Shown here in pieces: positions 8,288 to 15,296 of a DNA stretch of 37,836 nt. Numbering within the stretch: the stretch's first letter is position 1; each line of letters opens with the position of its first letter. This DNA comes from a bacterium (GTDB lineage Bacteria; Patescibacteriota; Saccharimonadia; Saccharimonadales; UBA4665): contig DAIDMV010000008.1 of the NCBI GenBank assembly GCA_027448765.1, positions 1 to 37,836 of the forward strand, read 5' to 3'. Both the position numbers and the translations under genes were made by a program. The notes under the pieces are model-generated. The model searched no databases, was not told the origin of the DNA, and was given only the letters and a program-made list of their open reading frames with translations.

Positions 8288-10051
8288 CTACTCCTTAAAT
8301 TTATTTAATAATTGATTAAGTTTGTCGATTTTTTTTAAAATTTTTATTGAATCTTCTTCATTTAATTGATTATTCAAAACGTCTTTTTTAAAAATTTCCT
8401 TTTGATATTTAACATAATTATCTATCAGCCTGATCTTTAAAAAATTAGCTTCATAGTGTAAATCTTCTAAGCTAATTGAACGATATTTTTCATCATATAA
8501 TAATGATAATATTTTAACATAATCAACAATATTTTTCCATTCTGAATCATTAGACTTATTAATAATAGTTTCATAATCAAGATCTGAATGTTTTTTTAAT
8601 AATTCAAATAACGTTTTTGATTCCTGATTTAAAAAATATTCCTCGTTTAAACCTTTTAATAAATCTCTTAGCGATAATCTAGCTAAGACAATTGATAAAA
8701 AATTAGTCTGAAGACGATTAGCTTCATCCAAAAATGGATTTAATTTTTCTTGATGTTTTTGAAGGTTAGGTTTTGCTAAAAAAACTTTATCTAAATTATA
8801 ATTATATGATTTTTTTGTAATAGAATCTTTCGAAACCTGCAATAAATCACTTAAAAGATTAAAATAATGATCTTTTTCTATTTCGTCATTAAGATTTTGT
8901 ATAATAGGCAAAATATTACTAGAAAAATTCTTTTTTCCGATTGATGTATTAACATCATAAATCTTTCGATAATAATCTATCAACCAATCGATCGCATAAA
9001 TCTTATCATTAACGGCATTAACCCACATATTGGGATCAATTTTTATTAATTCATCAGGGTCTTTACCTTGAGGTAGATTAATCACATTAACATCTAAATT
9101 AATTTTTGAAGCCAAATTAATAGCTCTCTTGGTCGCATCTACACCGGCACGATCACTATCAAAACATAATCTAATATCAGATACAAAGCGAGAAATTATT
9201 TTTAAGTGATAACTCGTTAAGGCGGTACCTGCAGTCGCAATCACATTTTCTACTCCAGCCTGATAAGAAGCAATAACGTCTAAATTACCCTCTACCATGA
9301 CGGCAAATTTATTTTTTCGTAAACTATTTTTAGCCTGAGATAATCCAAAAACATGGCGACTTTTATCATATAAAATAGTTTGGGGAGTATTAATGTACTT
9401 TGGCGAGTTTTTAGTATTATCATTTAATAGTCGTGCAGTATAACCTATTACCTTACCCATTTCGTCTTGCAAAGGAATCATTAAGCGATCACGAAACATA
9501 TCTTCATCATAACGACTCAATAATCCAGACGATTTAATATCTTTTAAATCAAATTTTCTTTTTAATAAAAAATTTTTGAGACTGTCTCGACTAGAATCAG
9601 CATAACCCAGTCTCCATTCAGCGACAGTCTTTTTATCAAATTTTCTTTTTAAAAAAACATACTCTAGAGCAATTTGATTATTCTTTAAATTTAATTGAAA
9701 AAATTTAGTACTTATTTCTAGGATTTCAAATAATTTCTCTTTATTTTGACCACGATGATTTTGAGTTCTAAACTGATCTGGATCTAGTCCGGCTTTACGA
9801 GCCAAAAGATTTAAAGTCTCTTTAAAACTAAGGCCCTCCATCTCCATTACAAAACTAAACATATTACCCCCACGACCAGAACTAAAATCATGCCAAATTT
9901 GTTTCTCTGGGCTAACAATGAAACTTGGTGTTTTTTCATTATTAAAAGGACTAAGGCCTCTCCAATTACTGCCAGACCGTTTTAATTGTACGTATTCAGA
10001 AATTACATCCTCTATATTAAGTCTATTTTTAATTTCTTCAACTAAATCCAT
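8288..10051 (-). CDS. dnaG: DNA primase DnaG without zinc ligands
   Basis: 587 aa. Makes RNA primers at the replication fork. The N-terminal domain is clearly the CHC2 zinc-binding fold (GLSPFNNEKTPSF, then VSPEKQIWHDFSSGRGGN), yet each of the four metal ligands is replaced: Cys to Ser34, His to Asn37, Cys to Asp55 and Cys to Ser58. The TOPRIM catalytic core is intact, with EGNLD (Glu254, Asp258) and DSDRAG (Asp298, Asp300). The C-terminal ~200 residues should bind the helicase DnaB; I see no strong motif there. The ATG at 10051 is six bases past TATACT. First gene of the operon with rpoD. The zinc loss looks specific, because the surrounding fold residues are well preserved. Confidence 0.96.
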   Translation of the reverse strand: MDLVEEIKNRLNIEDVISEYVQLKRSGSNWRGLSPFNNEKTPSFIVSPEKQIWHDFSSGRGGNMFSFVMEMEGLSFKETLNLLARKAGLDPDQFRTQNHRGQNKEKLFEILEISTKFFQLNLKNNQIALEYVFLKRKFDKKTVAEWRLGYADSSRDSLKNFLLKRKFDLKDIKSSGLLSRYDEDMFRDRLMIPLQDEMGKVIGYTARLLNDNTKNSPKYINTPQTILYDKSRHVFGLSQAKNSLRKNKFAVMVEGNLDVIASYQAGVENVIATAGTALTSYHLKIISRFVSDIRLCFDSDRAGVDATKRAINLASKINLDVNVINLPQGKDPDELIKIDPNMWVNAVNDKIYAIDWLIDYYRKIYDVNTSIGKKNFSSNILPIIQNLNDEIEKDHYFNLLSDLLQVSKDSITKKSYNYNLDKVFLAKPNLQKHQEKLNPFLDEANRLQTNFLSIVLARLSLRDLLKGLNEEYFLNQESKTLFELLKKHSDLDYETIINKSNDSEWKNIVDYVKILSLLYDEKYRSISLEDLHYEANFLKIRLIDNYVKYQKEIFKKDVLNNQLNEEDSIKILKKIDKLNQLLNKFKE

Positions 10052-10089
10052 ATTTTTAGTATATAATTATATTGTTAAAATATATAAAT
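10052..10089. promoter_or_regulatory. Divergent promoter region, dnaG / small membrane protein
   Basis: Minus strand: TATACT six bases before the dnaG ATG. Plus strand: TAAAAT (10076-10081) eight bases before the ATG at 10090. Both imply leaderless transcripts; no Shine-Dalgarno sequence is present. A TTG at 10072 is in frame with the plus-strand gene, but using it would place the -10 box inside the coding region, so the ATG is preferred. Confidence 0.5.
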
Positions 10090-10482
10090 ATGCCTTCCAA
10101 AAACTATCGTGCAGGTGTCTGCAATATCAACAAAACTGAAGCTAAAAAAAGGTTAATGACAGCGTTAGTAGCTTTAATTATTACTTTAATTGGTTTAGTC
10201 TATTTTCTTTTTTTTATCAACAATGTTTATCTTAGACTAATATTAATTGGTCCGATTTTTATTGCTGTTTTAGGTGTTATACAGTCACGACAAAAATTTT
10301 GTGTTTTTTATGGATTAACAAGACAAGAAAATAGCGATGAAAACAGCCAAAAACCTCATCAAATTTCTCATATTAAAAATTATGTTTTAGATCAAAAATA
10401 TTCTATAAAATTAATTTTATTGAGTTTATTTATAGCAATTATTATTAGCTGGTTAATAACTTTAATACCAGAACTCAAATAA
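10090..10482 (+). CDS. Small integral membrane protein of unknown function
   Basis: 130 aa from the ATG at 10090. A short cytoplasmic start, YRAGVCNINKTEAKKRL, is followed by two closely spaced membrane helices (~25-65), a polar loop with a second cysteine (QKFCVFYGLTRQ) and a C-terminal helix (~108-128). The N-terminal 'CNIN..E...R' element followed by paired helices reminds me of a family of small membrane proteins in Gram-positive and CPR genomes, but I cannot name it. No catalytic motif is visible. Its stop meets the stop of the convergent MmcQ-like gene with no spacer. Function unknown. Confidence 0.7.
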   Translation: MPSKNYRAGVCNINKTEAKKRLMTALVALIITLIGLVYFLFFINNVYLRLILIGPIFIAVLGVIQSRQKFCVFYGLTRQENSDENSQKPHQISHIKNYVLDQKYSIKLILLSLFIAIIISWLITLIPELK

Positions 10483-10815
10483 TTAAACTAGGCTAATTTC
10501 GTAGGCATGACGAAAAAGGTCTAAAACTTCGTTGATAGTTAACTGACCTGTTAAAATAATCGTAATCCATTTACCAGGATATAAATTAGCCGGACTAACA
10601 ACTTCTTCATAACGACTTTTTAACAAATTAGCCAGTTTTTTATCACAAATAACAGATAGCCTATAAGGTTCTCTGTTGAAATTTAAAACCGCAAATAATT
10701 GGTCATTACAATAAAATAATTTTTCTTGGTCTAATTTATTTTCTTTTATTACAATTCCAACTAATTTTGCCAAATAATTGTTTAAATTTTTTAAAAAATC
10801 TTCACTGTTCATCAA
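10483..10815 (-). CDS. MmcQ/YjbR family protein
   Basis: 110 aa. The order of elements fits MmcQ/YjbR (CyaY-like fold): a strand KLFYCNDQLFAVLNF, then YRLSVICDKKLANLLKSRYE, then VSPANLYPGKWITIIL, and a last helix ending in HAYEISLV. In the family these correspond to the 'fkv..K.fa', 'l.lK', 'pgyhl.k..W' and 'l..SY.lv' elements. MmcQ-type proteins are proposed DNA-binding proteins without a settled role. The start overlaps the end of orn by 14 bases on the same strand, so the two are cotranscribed and probably translationally coupled. Confidence 0.72.
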   Translation of the reverse strand: MMNSEDFLKNLNNYLAKLVGIVIKENKLDQEKLFYCNDQLFAVLNFNREPYRLSVICDKKLANLLKSRYEEVVSPANLYPGKWITIILTGQLTINEVLDLFRHAYEISLV

Positions 10816-11365
10816 GTTTAAAAAATTGTAAATAATATTTTAACTCATCAATAGATTCTTTAATATCTAATAATGATCGGTGGTTATTATCTTTATTAAA
10901 CTCTAAATTATATTTAAAGTTCATTAAAATTTTAAAAGAACTAACGTCTAACATTCGATAATGTAGTCTACTATCCAGTCTAGGCATATATTTAGCTATA
11001 AATTTTCGATCAGAATGGATGCTATTACCCGCCAAAAAAACATCAGTCGTTAAATTGCAACACTGATTAATTTGATCTAACATGCGATCTTCAACTACTT
11101 CGATTTTATAACCTTTATCAATGTTATCTAAAAACTGGTTTTGATTATCAAGATGTTCTTGCCACCATAAATTTCGTTTAAATAATTTTTCTAAATTTTG
11201 TTTATCATGGAAAATCCTATAACTCGATTTAGATAAAACGTTAAAATCAAAATCCGTTAAAAAAGATGATTCTTCTAGTATGACATCATATTCTGGATCT
11301 AAGCCTGTCATTTCTAAATCAACCCACAATAACAATGCTGGTTGATTATTTTTTAATTGTTTCAT
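10802..11365 (-). CDS. orn: Oligoribonuclease (DEDDh 3'-5' exoribonuclease)
   Basis: 187 aa, the usual size. Degrades 2-5 nt RNA fragments (nanoRNA) at the end of mRNA decay. DEDDh residues are in place: Asp16 and Glu18 in WVDLEMTGLDP, the ILEESSFLTDFD strand, Asp in GNSIHSDRKFI, and the final His-Asp in NNHRSLLDIKESIDELKYYL. The match to the Orn signature is close, including the ending. Orn is best known from gamma- and beta-proteobacteria, actinobacteria and eukaryotes, so its presence is informative for lineage placement. Followed by the MmcQ-like gene with a 14-base overlap. No distinct promoter was identified in the 16-base gap to the flavin reductase gene, which may share its transcript. 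Confidence 0.95.
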   Translation of the reverse strand: MKQLKNNQPALLLWVDLEMTGLDPEYDVILEESSFLTDFDFNVLSKSSYRIFHDKQNLEKLFKRNLWWQEHLDNQNQFLDNIDKGYKIEVVEDRMLDQINQCCNLTTDVFLAGNSIHSDRKFIAKYMPRLDSRLHYRMLDVSSFKILMNFKYNLEFNKDNNHRSLLDIKESIDELKYYLQFFKLDEQ

Positions 11366-11381
11366 GCAATTATTATAGTAT

Positions 11382-11960
11382 CTATCGAGCTGATTCTAAA
11401 GCATTTGAGTACCATTCAAGTTCACTCAGTAAATTACTGAGCTGAGTTGATGGTCCATATGGATTGTTTTGCAACTCTTCCGACAAATTACCATCATCAT
11501 CAACTGCATTTGTCATCCCAACATTAAACAATTGAACTGATTTTGAAATAACTGCCGACTGACATTCAGATAAAATTTCTTTTAAATCCGTTGCAGCTCT
11601 AGCGCCACCAACACTACCATGAGATACTACAGCAGTTGGCTTATGATACAACTCGTCAGTTAAATAATCTAATGCATTTTTCAAAACAGCAGCAACTGAA
11701 TGATTATATTCTGGAGTGATAAAAATATAGGCATCAAACTTTTTAATAGCATCAAGCCAAGCCTGAACTTCCTTAACTGGTTTTCGTTCTGGATTATATC
11801 TTGGAGAAATAGCTTCATTAAAAAACGGCATTTCGAAATCCTTTAAATCAATAATTTCAGATTTGATATTATTAGTTTTAGCAGCTTTATCAACCCATTT
11901 AGCAACTTTATCTGATTGACGACCTTCTCGGGTAGAACCAATTACAACAGCAAGTTTCAT
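11382..11960 (-). CDS. NADPH-dependent FMN reductase family protein
   Basis: 192 aa flavodoxin-like oxidoreductase. It starts MKLAVVIGSTREGRQSDKVA, the phosphate-binding loop of the family. Further matches are the FEMPFFNEAISP segment, the flavin-contacting ITPEYNHSVAAVLKNALDYL, and the glycine loop HGSVGGARAATDL. Members reduce FMN, quinones or azo compounds with NAD(P)H. A Shine-Dalgarno sequence (AAAGGAGA) lies about nine bases before the ATG, unlike most first genes here. It is divergent from an HxlR-type regulator gene; this pairing is common for quinone- or electrophile-inducible reductases (for example YodB and its targets in Bacillus), which suggests redox control. The substrate is not known. 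Confidence 0.9.
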   Translation of the reverse strand: MKLAVVIGSTREGRQSDKVAKWVDKAAKTNNIKSEIIDLKDFEMPFFNEAISPRYNPERKPVKEVQAWLDAIKKFDAYIFITPEYNHSVAAVLKNALDYLTDELYHKPTAVVSHGSVGGARAATDLKEILSECQSAVISKSVQLFNVGMTNAVDDDGNLSEELQNNPYGPSTQLSNLLSELEWYSNALESAR

Positions 11961-12011
11961 TTAACTTTCTCCTTTTATTTTATATTGCATTTTAATCATA
12001 ATTGATTTACT

Positions 12012-12027
12012 ATACTTTGTAAAGTAT
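12012..12027. promoter_or_regulatory. Palindromic operator, probably for the HxlR regulator
   Basis: ATACTTTGTAAAGTAT is a perfect inverted repeat with 7-base arms and a 2-base centre. A second, overlapping inverted repeat (TTTAC ... GTAAA, 12006-12023) shares it. The site covers a -10-like TATACT (12011-12016) and ends three bases before the ATG of the regulator gene, so a bound dimer would block its own transcription and probably that of the divergent reductase. A/T-rich 'ACTTT..AAAGT'-like palindromes are usual for HxlR proteins (family knowledge); binding here is inference. Confidence 0.65.
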
Positions 12028-12030
12028 TTT

Positions 12031-12339
12031 ATGAAAAAAGTAGATTTTAATAAAGGTTGTATCTCTAAATCGATCGAAATTTTAGCCAACAAATGGTCGG
12101 CATTAATTATCAAAGATTTATTTTCTGGTCCAAAAAAATTTTGTGAATTAGAAAAAAATATTGAAAATATTAATCCAAGAACTCTAACAAAGAAATTAGT
12201 TATTTTAGAAAATGAAGAAATTATTGAAAAAAAATGTCAAAACAATACTTCACCACGAAAAACTTATTGTCTAACATTAAAAGGTCAGGCACTTAAACCA
12301 ATTATTGAACAAATGATTCTTTGGGATAAAAATTCATAA
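12031..12339 (+). CDS. HxlR family winged-helix transcriptional regulator
   Basis: 102 aa, standard size. The family layout is complete: an N-terminal cysteine (Cys10 in NKGCISKSIEILANKWS), helix KWSALIIKDLFSGPKKFCEL, recognition helix INPRTLTKKLVILENEEII, and the wing SPRKTYCLTLKGQAL. In HxlR members such as YodB, QorR and HypR the N-terminal cysteine senses quinones or disulphide stress, so Cys10 is the candidate sensor. It faces the divergent FMN reductase gene across a 70-base region with a palindrome that overlaps the -10 box. Likely an autorepressor and repressor of the reductase (inference from context). No Shine-Dalgarno sequence is visible. Confidence 0.92.
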   Translation: MKKVDFNKGCISKSIEILANKWSALIIKDLFSGPKKFCELEKNIENINPRTLTKKLVILENEEIIEKKCQNNTSPRKTYCLTLKGQALKPIIEQMILWDKNS

Positions 12340-12494
12340 CACAAAGACTATACTTAAAGCGCGGTAGTTTTTTTGAAATACTTTCATCTATTTCAGTTAA
12401 AATAACTAGTAATTAAAATCATAATGAAATTTTATGTTTCAAAAATTAAGCTACAAGATTTCACTATCACCTTATCCGCGTACCTTTTAAAAAA

Positions 12495-12659
12495 TTAACT
12501 AAGTTTACTTTTATCTGGATCATGTTTCAATTGACCTCGAACATATAAGTCCCAAGCATTAGCTGCAGCTGCTTCTGATGCTTTTCTTTCAGCAGATACA
12601 TCAGCAGTTGTTCTAGGATATACTTTCTGTAAATCAGGATTTAATATTTTTTCGTTCAT
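12495..12659 (-). CDS. Small hypothetical protein (54 aa)
   Basis: Frame of 54 codons starting MNEKILNPDLQKVYPRTTAD and ending HDPDKSKLS, with an alanine-rich central helix (SAERKASEAAAANAWDLYV). It is supported by a Shine-Dalgarno sequence (AAGGAA, about six bases before the ATG) and by an upstream promoter TTGACT-17-TAGTAT at 12725-12697. The protein is charged and has no membrane segment or cysteine. I do not recognise a family. The neighbouring stretch 12340-12494 shows nothing convincing. It lies just outside the tRNA-Arg-bracketed island. Confidence 0.6.
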   Translation of the reverse strand: MNEKILNPDLQKVYPRTTADVSAERKASEAAAANAWDLYVRGQLKHDPDKSKLS

Positions 12660-12696
12660 GCAATTTTCCTTTTTTTATTTTTTTTAACACATTAAT

Positions 12697-12725
12697 ATAC
12701 TAACATAAGCTTGTTATTAAGTCAA
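12697..12725 (-). promoter_or_regulatory. Promoter of the 54-aa gene
   Basis: On the minus strand TTGACT (12725-12720) is followed after 17 bases by TAGTAT (12702-12697). The start codon is 37 bases further on, so this transcript would have a real leader, consistent with the Shine-Dalgarno sequence present. Confidence 0.55.
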
Positions 12726-12736
12726 TATAGACGTAT

Positions 12737-12757
12737 AGATATATTATATTTATATCT
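12737..12757. repeat. Perfect AT-rich inverted repeat at the island edge
   Basis: AGATATA, a 7-base spacer TTATATT, then TATATCT. The repeat abuts and partly overlaps the decayed tRNA-Arg fragment. In such AT-rich sequence a 7-base hairpin can arise by chance; its position at the island boundary is the reason to record it. Confidence 0.35.
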
Positions 12758-12803
12758 GAACTAGCTACGAGTACACATAAGTCATCTTGTGATGATAGTG
12801 TTT
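12751..12803 (-). pseudogene. Decayed copy of the tRNA-Arg promoter and 5' half
   Basis: Read on the minus strand, this stretch aligns with 16793-16740, which holds the promoter and first ~24 bases of the intact tRNA-Arg gene. Shared blocks at the same spacing are ACAAGATGAC (upstream of the tRNA) and CGTAGCT (tRNA positions 7-12), with mostly transition differences between them. Over 12763-12790 against 16753-16780, 23 of 28 bases agree by hand count. The -10 box TATAAT has become TATCAT, and the acceptor strand and D-arm are damaged, so it is not a functional gene. No 3' half follows. It lies in the same orientation as the intact tRNA, about 3990 bases away. Confidence 0.7.
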
Positions 12804-12847
12804 AACAAAAATAATAAACGTAATCTTTCTATAAGAATTCAAAATTT

Positions 12848-14101
12848 TTAACAGGAAACACCTGACAATCCAGAAATTGAAAGACCAGAACTTTTATTGC
12901 ACGTTGTCGATAATATGGTTGTATGGTTTACTTTTAAGCCATTTATGCCTGCCGATCCTTTCGAGCTAGGTGCTAAATATAACTTATCAAGCTTGCTATT
13001 ATTAATAGTTATATTGCTTCCATCAACAATGTCTAAAGAAAATCCTTTAGCGGCAGTCATTCTCTCGTTATTAATAGTTATATTGTCAGACGGATGATTA
13101 GGACTTGATATTCTTCCACCCGGACCAGAAGTAGTAAAATTATTGATTGTAATATTTTGGCCATCAGTAATGTACCATCCAAAATGAGGCAACTTATTTA
13201 TACTAGGCGTATAGTTAACGTTTGTAATGGTCATATTCTTGTCCAAATAAATTCCTATACCCCAGCCTGTATCTGTAATATTTGATACTTTATCGTTTAC
13301 CTGGCAAGATAAATCAAGATCATCATTTCCACCTGCACCTCCACCAATTAAAGTAAGATTATTAACTGTATTATCACCACGAAAAACCTTACCAACATAG
13401 TTAGATTTTAATGGATTAGGATTACAAACTGTTGCTAACTGTACGTTATAGACGTTGTCGATAGCTGGGTTGATAGACGTTCCGGCTCCTCCATTGCCAT
13501 TGTTAGCCCCTAAAAATGTAGCGTTTTGAATTGTGGTATGATTGGCATTATCTACAAGTCCAGTGCCAGCATTATAAGTACGAGAATCAACTGTTAAACC
13601 ACTAAAAAACCCATAATTAGCCTTTTTTGTAAACACAAATATATTTCTGCCACGCTTAAGTTCGGGATATTGACCCGGTTTACCGTTAACTGTCTTAGCA
13701 TTACCTATTTCTTCAATTATCTTAGTACTGTTCTGTCCTGCACCTTCAATACTAATATTGGGATAATTAATTATTAAATCAGGTGTTGCAACTCCATTGA
13801 TTTTTAAGTTATTTGTATTGTCTAGGATGTAAATTCCTTTAGGAAAATATACAATTTGTCTAACACCAGTTTTAAGTTCGGTTGCTCCAGCAGCATTAAT
13901 AGCATTTTGAATAGCTATGCTTGAATCTTTTTTTCCACTTGGATCTGCTCCATATAAAACCACATTGAAAGATTTTGCTAATTTAACTTTTGCCGACGAA
14001 TGATAATTTTTAATATACCACCCTAAGCCAATTAAAATACCTAAAACAATAACTATTAATAGAAACTCAATTAGGGTAAAACCATTTTTTTTATTTTTCA
14101 T
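12848..14101 (-). CDS. Prepilin-anchored pectate-lyase-like beta-helix protein
   Basis: 417 aa. The start MKNKKNGFTLIEFLLIVIVL is a classical type IV prepilin/pseudopilin signal: basic leader, Gly7-Phe8 cleavage site, Glu12 (position 5 of the mature protein) and a hydrophobic helix to ~30. It is followed by NVVLYGADPSGKKDSSIAIQ, the opening of pectate-lyase-3/tailspike-type right-handed beta-helices (normally 'v.dyGA..DG.tDdt.Ai..Ai'), and then by many short rungs such as NITINN and GSNITINNS. Two cysteines near the C-terminus (TTCNKSSG and GVSC) could close the helix. The product would be displayed on the surface and could bind or cleave polysaccharide; catalytic residues cannot be assigned. 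It lies in the tRNA-Arg-bracketed island. No Shine-Dalgarno sequence is seen. Confidence 0.85.
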   Translation of the reverse strand: MKNKKNGFTLIEFLLIVIVLGILIGLGWYIKNYHSSAKVKLAKSFNVVLYGADPSGKKDSSIAIQNAINAAGATELKTGVRQIVYFPKGIYILDNTNNLKINGVATPDLIINYPNISIEGAGQNSTKIIEEIGNAKTVNGKPGQYPELKRGRNIFVFTKKANYGFFSGLTVDSRTYNAGTGLVDNANHTTIQNATFLGANNGNGGAGTSINPAIDNVYNVQLATVCNPNPLKSNYVGKVFRGDNTVNNLTLIGGGAGGNDDLDLSCQVNDKVSNITDTGWGIGIYLDKNMTITNVNYTPSINKLPHFGWYITDGQNITINNFTTSGPGGRISSPNHPSDNITINNERMTAAKGFSLDIVDGSNITINNSKLDKLYLAPSSKGSAGINGLKVNHTTILSTTCNKSSGLSISGLSGVSC

Positions 14102-14459
14102 AATTCAATTCGTAATGTATTACCTTTAGCATTATTCAAATAATACATCGTTTCATTAAATAATACACTAGGTTACTAAAAAGGCATTAAAACAGTTTAA
14201 CGGTAGAAAGAGTAAATTTTTAGCTTAAAAAGTGATAAAAATATCTATAGTTTTACAGTAACTTTAAAGAAGTTATTTGTTAAAGATTAGCTACATTCAC
14301 CTCAAAGAAAAGCACAAAAAAATCCACGATTTTAACGATTAGTCAAAATCATATGCAATGCAATCAATAGTAGCTCCCCGGTAGGTTATGTTCAGAAAAA
14401 ATTATTACCAGGTAGTTGTTGAAACGGGTTAAGAAATCGACATAGCCAATCTCTATTTT
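14102..14459. promoter_or_regulatory. Upstream region of the beta-helix gene, with small repeats
   Basis: No coding frame is supported in these 358 bases. Close to the beta-helix start there is a 10-base direct repeat AAATAATACA (14138-14147 and 14158-14167), spaced exactly 20 bases, or about two helical turns, and an inverted repeat GTAATGTATTAC (14112-14123). These might be protein-binding sites. The rest (about 14200-14459) appears to be featureless spacer downstream of the broken protease gene. Confidence 0.35.
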
Positions 14460-15056
14460 TTAGCCAATTACCCGATTCTCTTGAGCCCAGTCTTTCCATT
14501 GCATAGGAGGCTTGTCTGGTGGGCTATAATTAGCGGATTTGCCGACTTCTGATTTTGCAATGATAGTTGCCGCTATGTAATCCGCATTGGCTTCATGGTC
14601 ACTCTCAACATATCTTTCATAGCCTTCTTCTGGTTTATAGACTGTATTATCAATCTCACCAAATACTTCTTTAAACTTTGGGTCAGCCTGTATTACATGT
14701 CCCATTTCATGAGCAAAAACAAAAAGTTTAAAAAAGTTGGGAGGAGCAGACACTGCACTAGAAGGTAGACCAAAGCGCTTTATTATGCGAGATTTTAATC
14801 CTGTCGTAACAACATCGTGATTCAGCGCCAAAACTACCATAGGCTTACCGTCCGCATTAACGCCACCAACGAATCTATCGAAATCATTTACGAACCGTAT
14901 CTCTACTGACTATAGTAATTCAAATTGACTGTACTCGTCTAATGCAGTCAAAAAAATACTACCCATATAAGGCACAATTTTTGTTTCTAAAATATTTGCC
15001 ACAAGATTTCTTTCTTGTTGAGTATAGCTCTTAGTACCTGTTTCGGGATTGTGCAT
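14460..15056 (-). pseudogene. Zinc metalloprotease-like gene broken by an in-frame TAG
   Basis: One reading frame of 198 sense or stop positions runs from the ATG at 15056 (MHNPETGTKSYTQQERN...) to the stop at 14460, but codon 49 (14912-14910) is TAG. The frame on both sides reads as ordinary protein, and the 23 residues after the stop (SVEIRFVNDFDRFVGG...) lead straight into the downstream part that begins MVVLALNHD. That downstream part carries the zincin motif FAHEMGHVIQ (HExxH) and a possible third-ligand or helix segment SDHEANADYIAA. The ATG at 15056 has a Shine-Dalgarno sequence (GGAG, seven bases upstream). Expected product: a small zinc peptidase of about 22 kDa. Either a nonsense mutation, reading through TAG, re-start at 14840, or a sequencing error. 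GC is higher than in core genes, as in the next gene. Confidence 0.7.
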
Positions 15057-15164
15057 AATAATTCTCCATAATTATAATACTTAAAGGATTTCAAACAGAA
15101 TGAAGCTATAATTTAGAAAAATTCTAAAAGCAGCGACTATACAAATGGTACACCTTTCAGTTTC

Positions 15165-15235
15165 GGCTTGGAACCGCCTCAAGAGTGAATTGCTGCGGTG
15201 GCACGAGACATTTGAAGTATCACCTCTGCCAAGCC
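15165..15235. repeat. Nested inverted repeat in the spacer between the two protease genes
   Basis: The 240-base spacer 15057-15296 has no supported gene. Within it GGCTTGG (15165-15171) pairs perfectly with CCAAGCC (15229-15235), and inside that ACCGC (15173-15177) pairs with GCGGT (15195-15199). The stretch is GC-richer than its surroundings. It could be a structured RNA, the end of a former mobile element, or chance. An A-run (plus strand) follows it, so it is not a normal terminator for the flanking minus-strand genes. Confidence 0.3.
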
Positions 15236-15296
15236 TAAAAAAATAACTACCGGGCCGGATTAGAACTATAATAACTTAACCATTCACAGGGAGTAA

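Noticed and set aside
10072-10089. TTG start for the small membrane protein
   Set aside because: It would place the -10 box TAAAAT inside the coding region; the ATG at 10090 fits the leaderless pattern of neighbouring genes.
12424-12498. A 24-codon plus-strand frame between the HxlR gene and the 54-aa gene
   Set aside because: No ribosome site or promoter, unremarkable peptide, and overlap with the end of a better-supported gene.
12897-13097. Plus-strand frame inside the beta-helix gene
   Set aside because: Hydrophobic by composition only, fully inside a better gene on the other strand, without a ribosome site.
15146-15240. Possible integron attC site
   Set aside because: The stem lacks the GTTRRRY/RYYYAAC core sites and no integrase or cassette array is present.
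15250-15275. Sequence resembling a tRNA T-arm (GTTCTAATCCGG on the minus strand)
   Set aside because: The flanking bases do not form a T-stem or acceptor stem, so a tRNA remnant is not supported.
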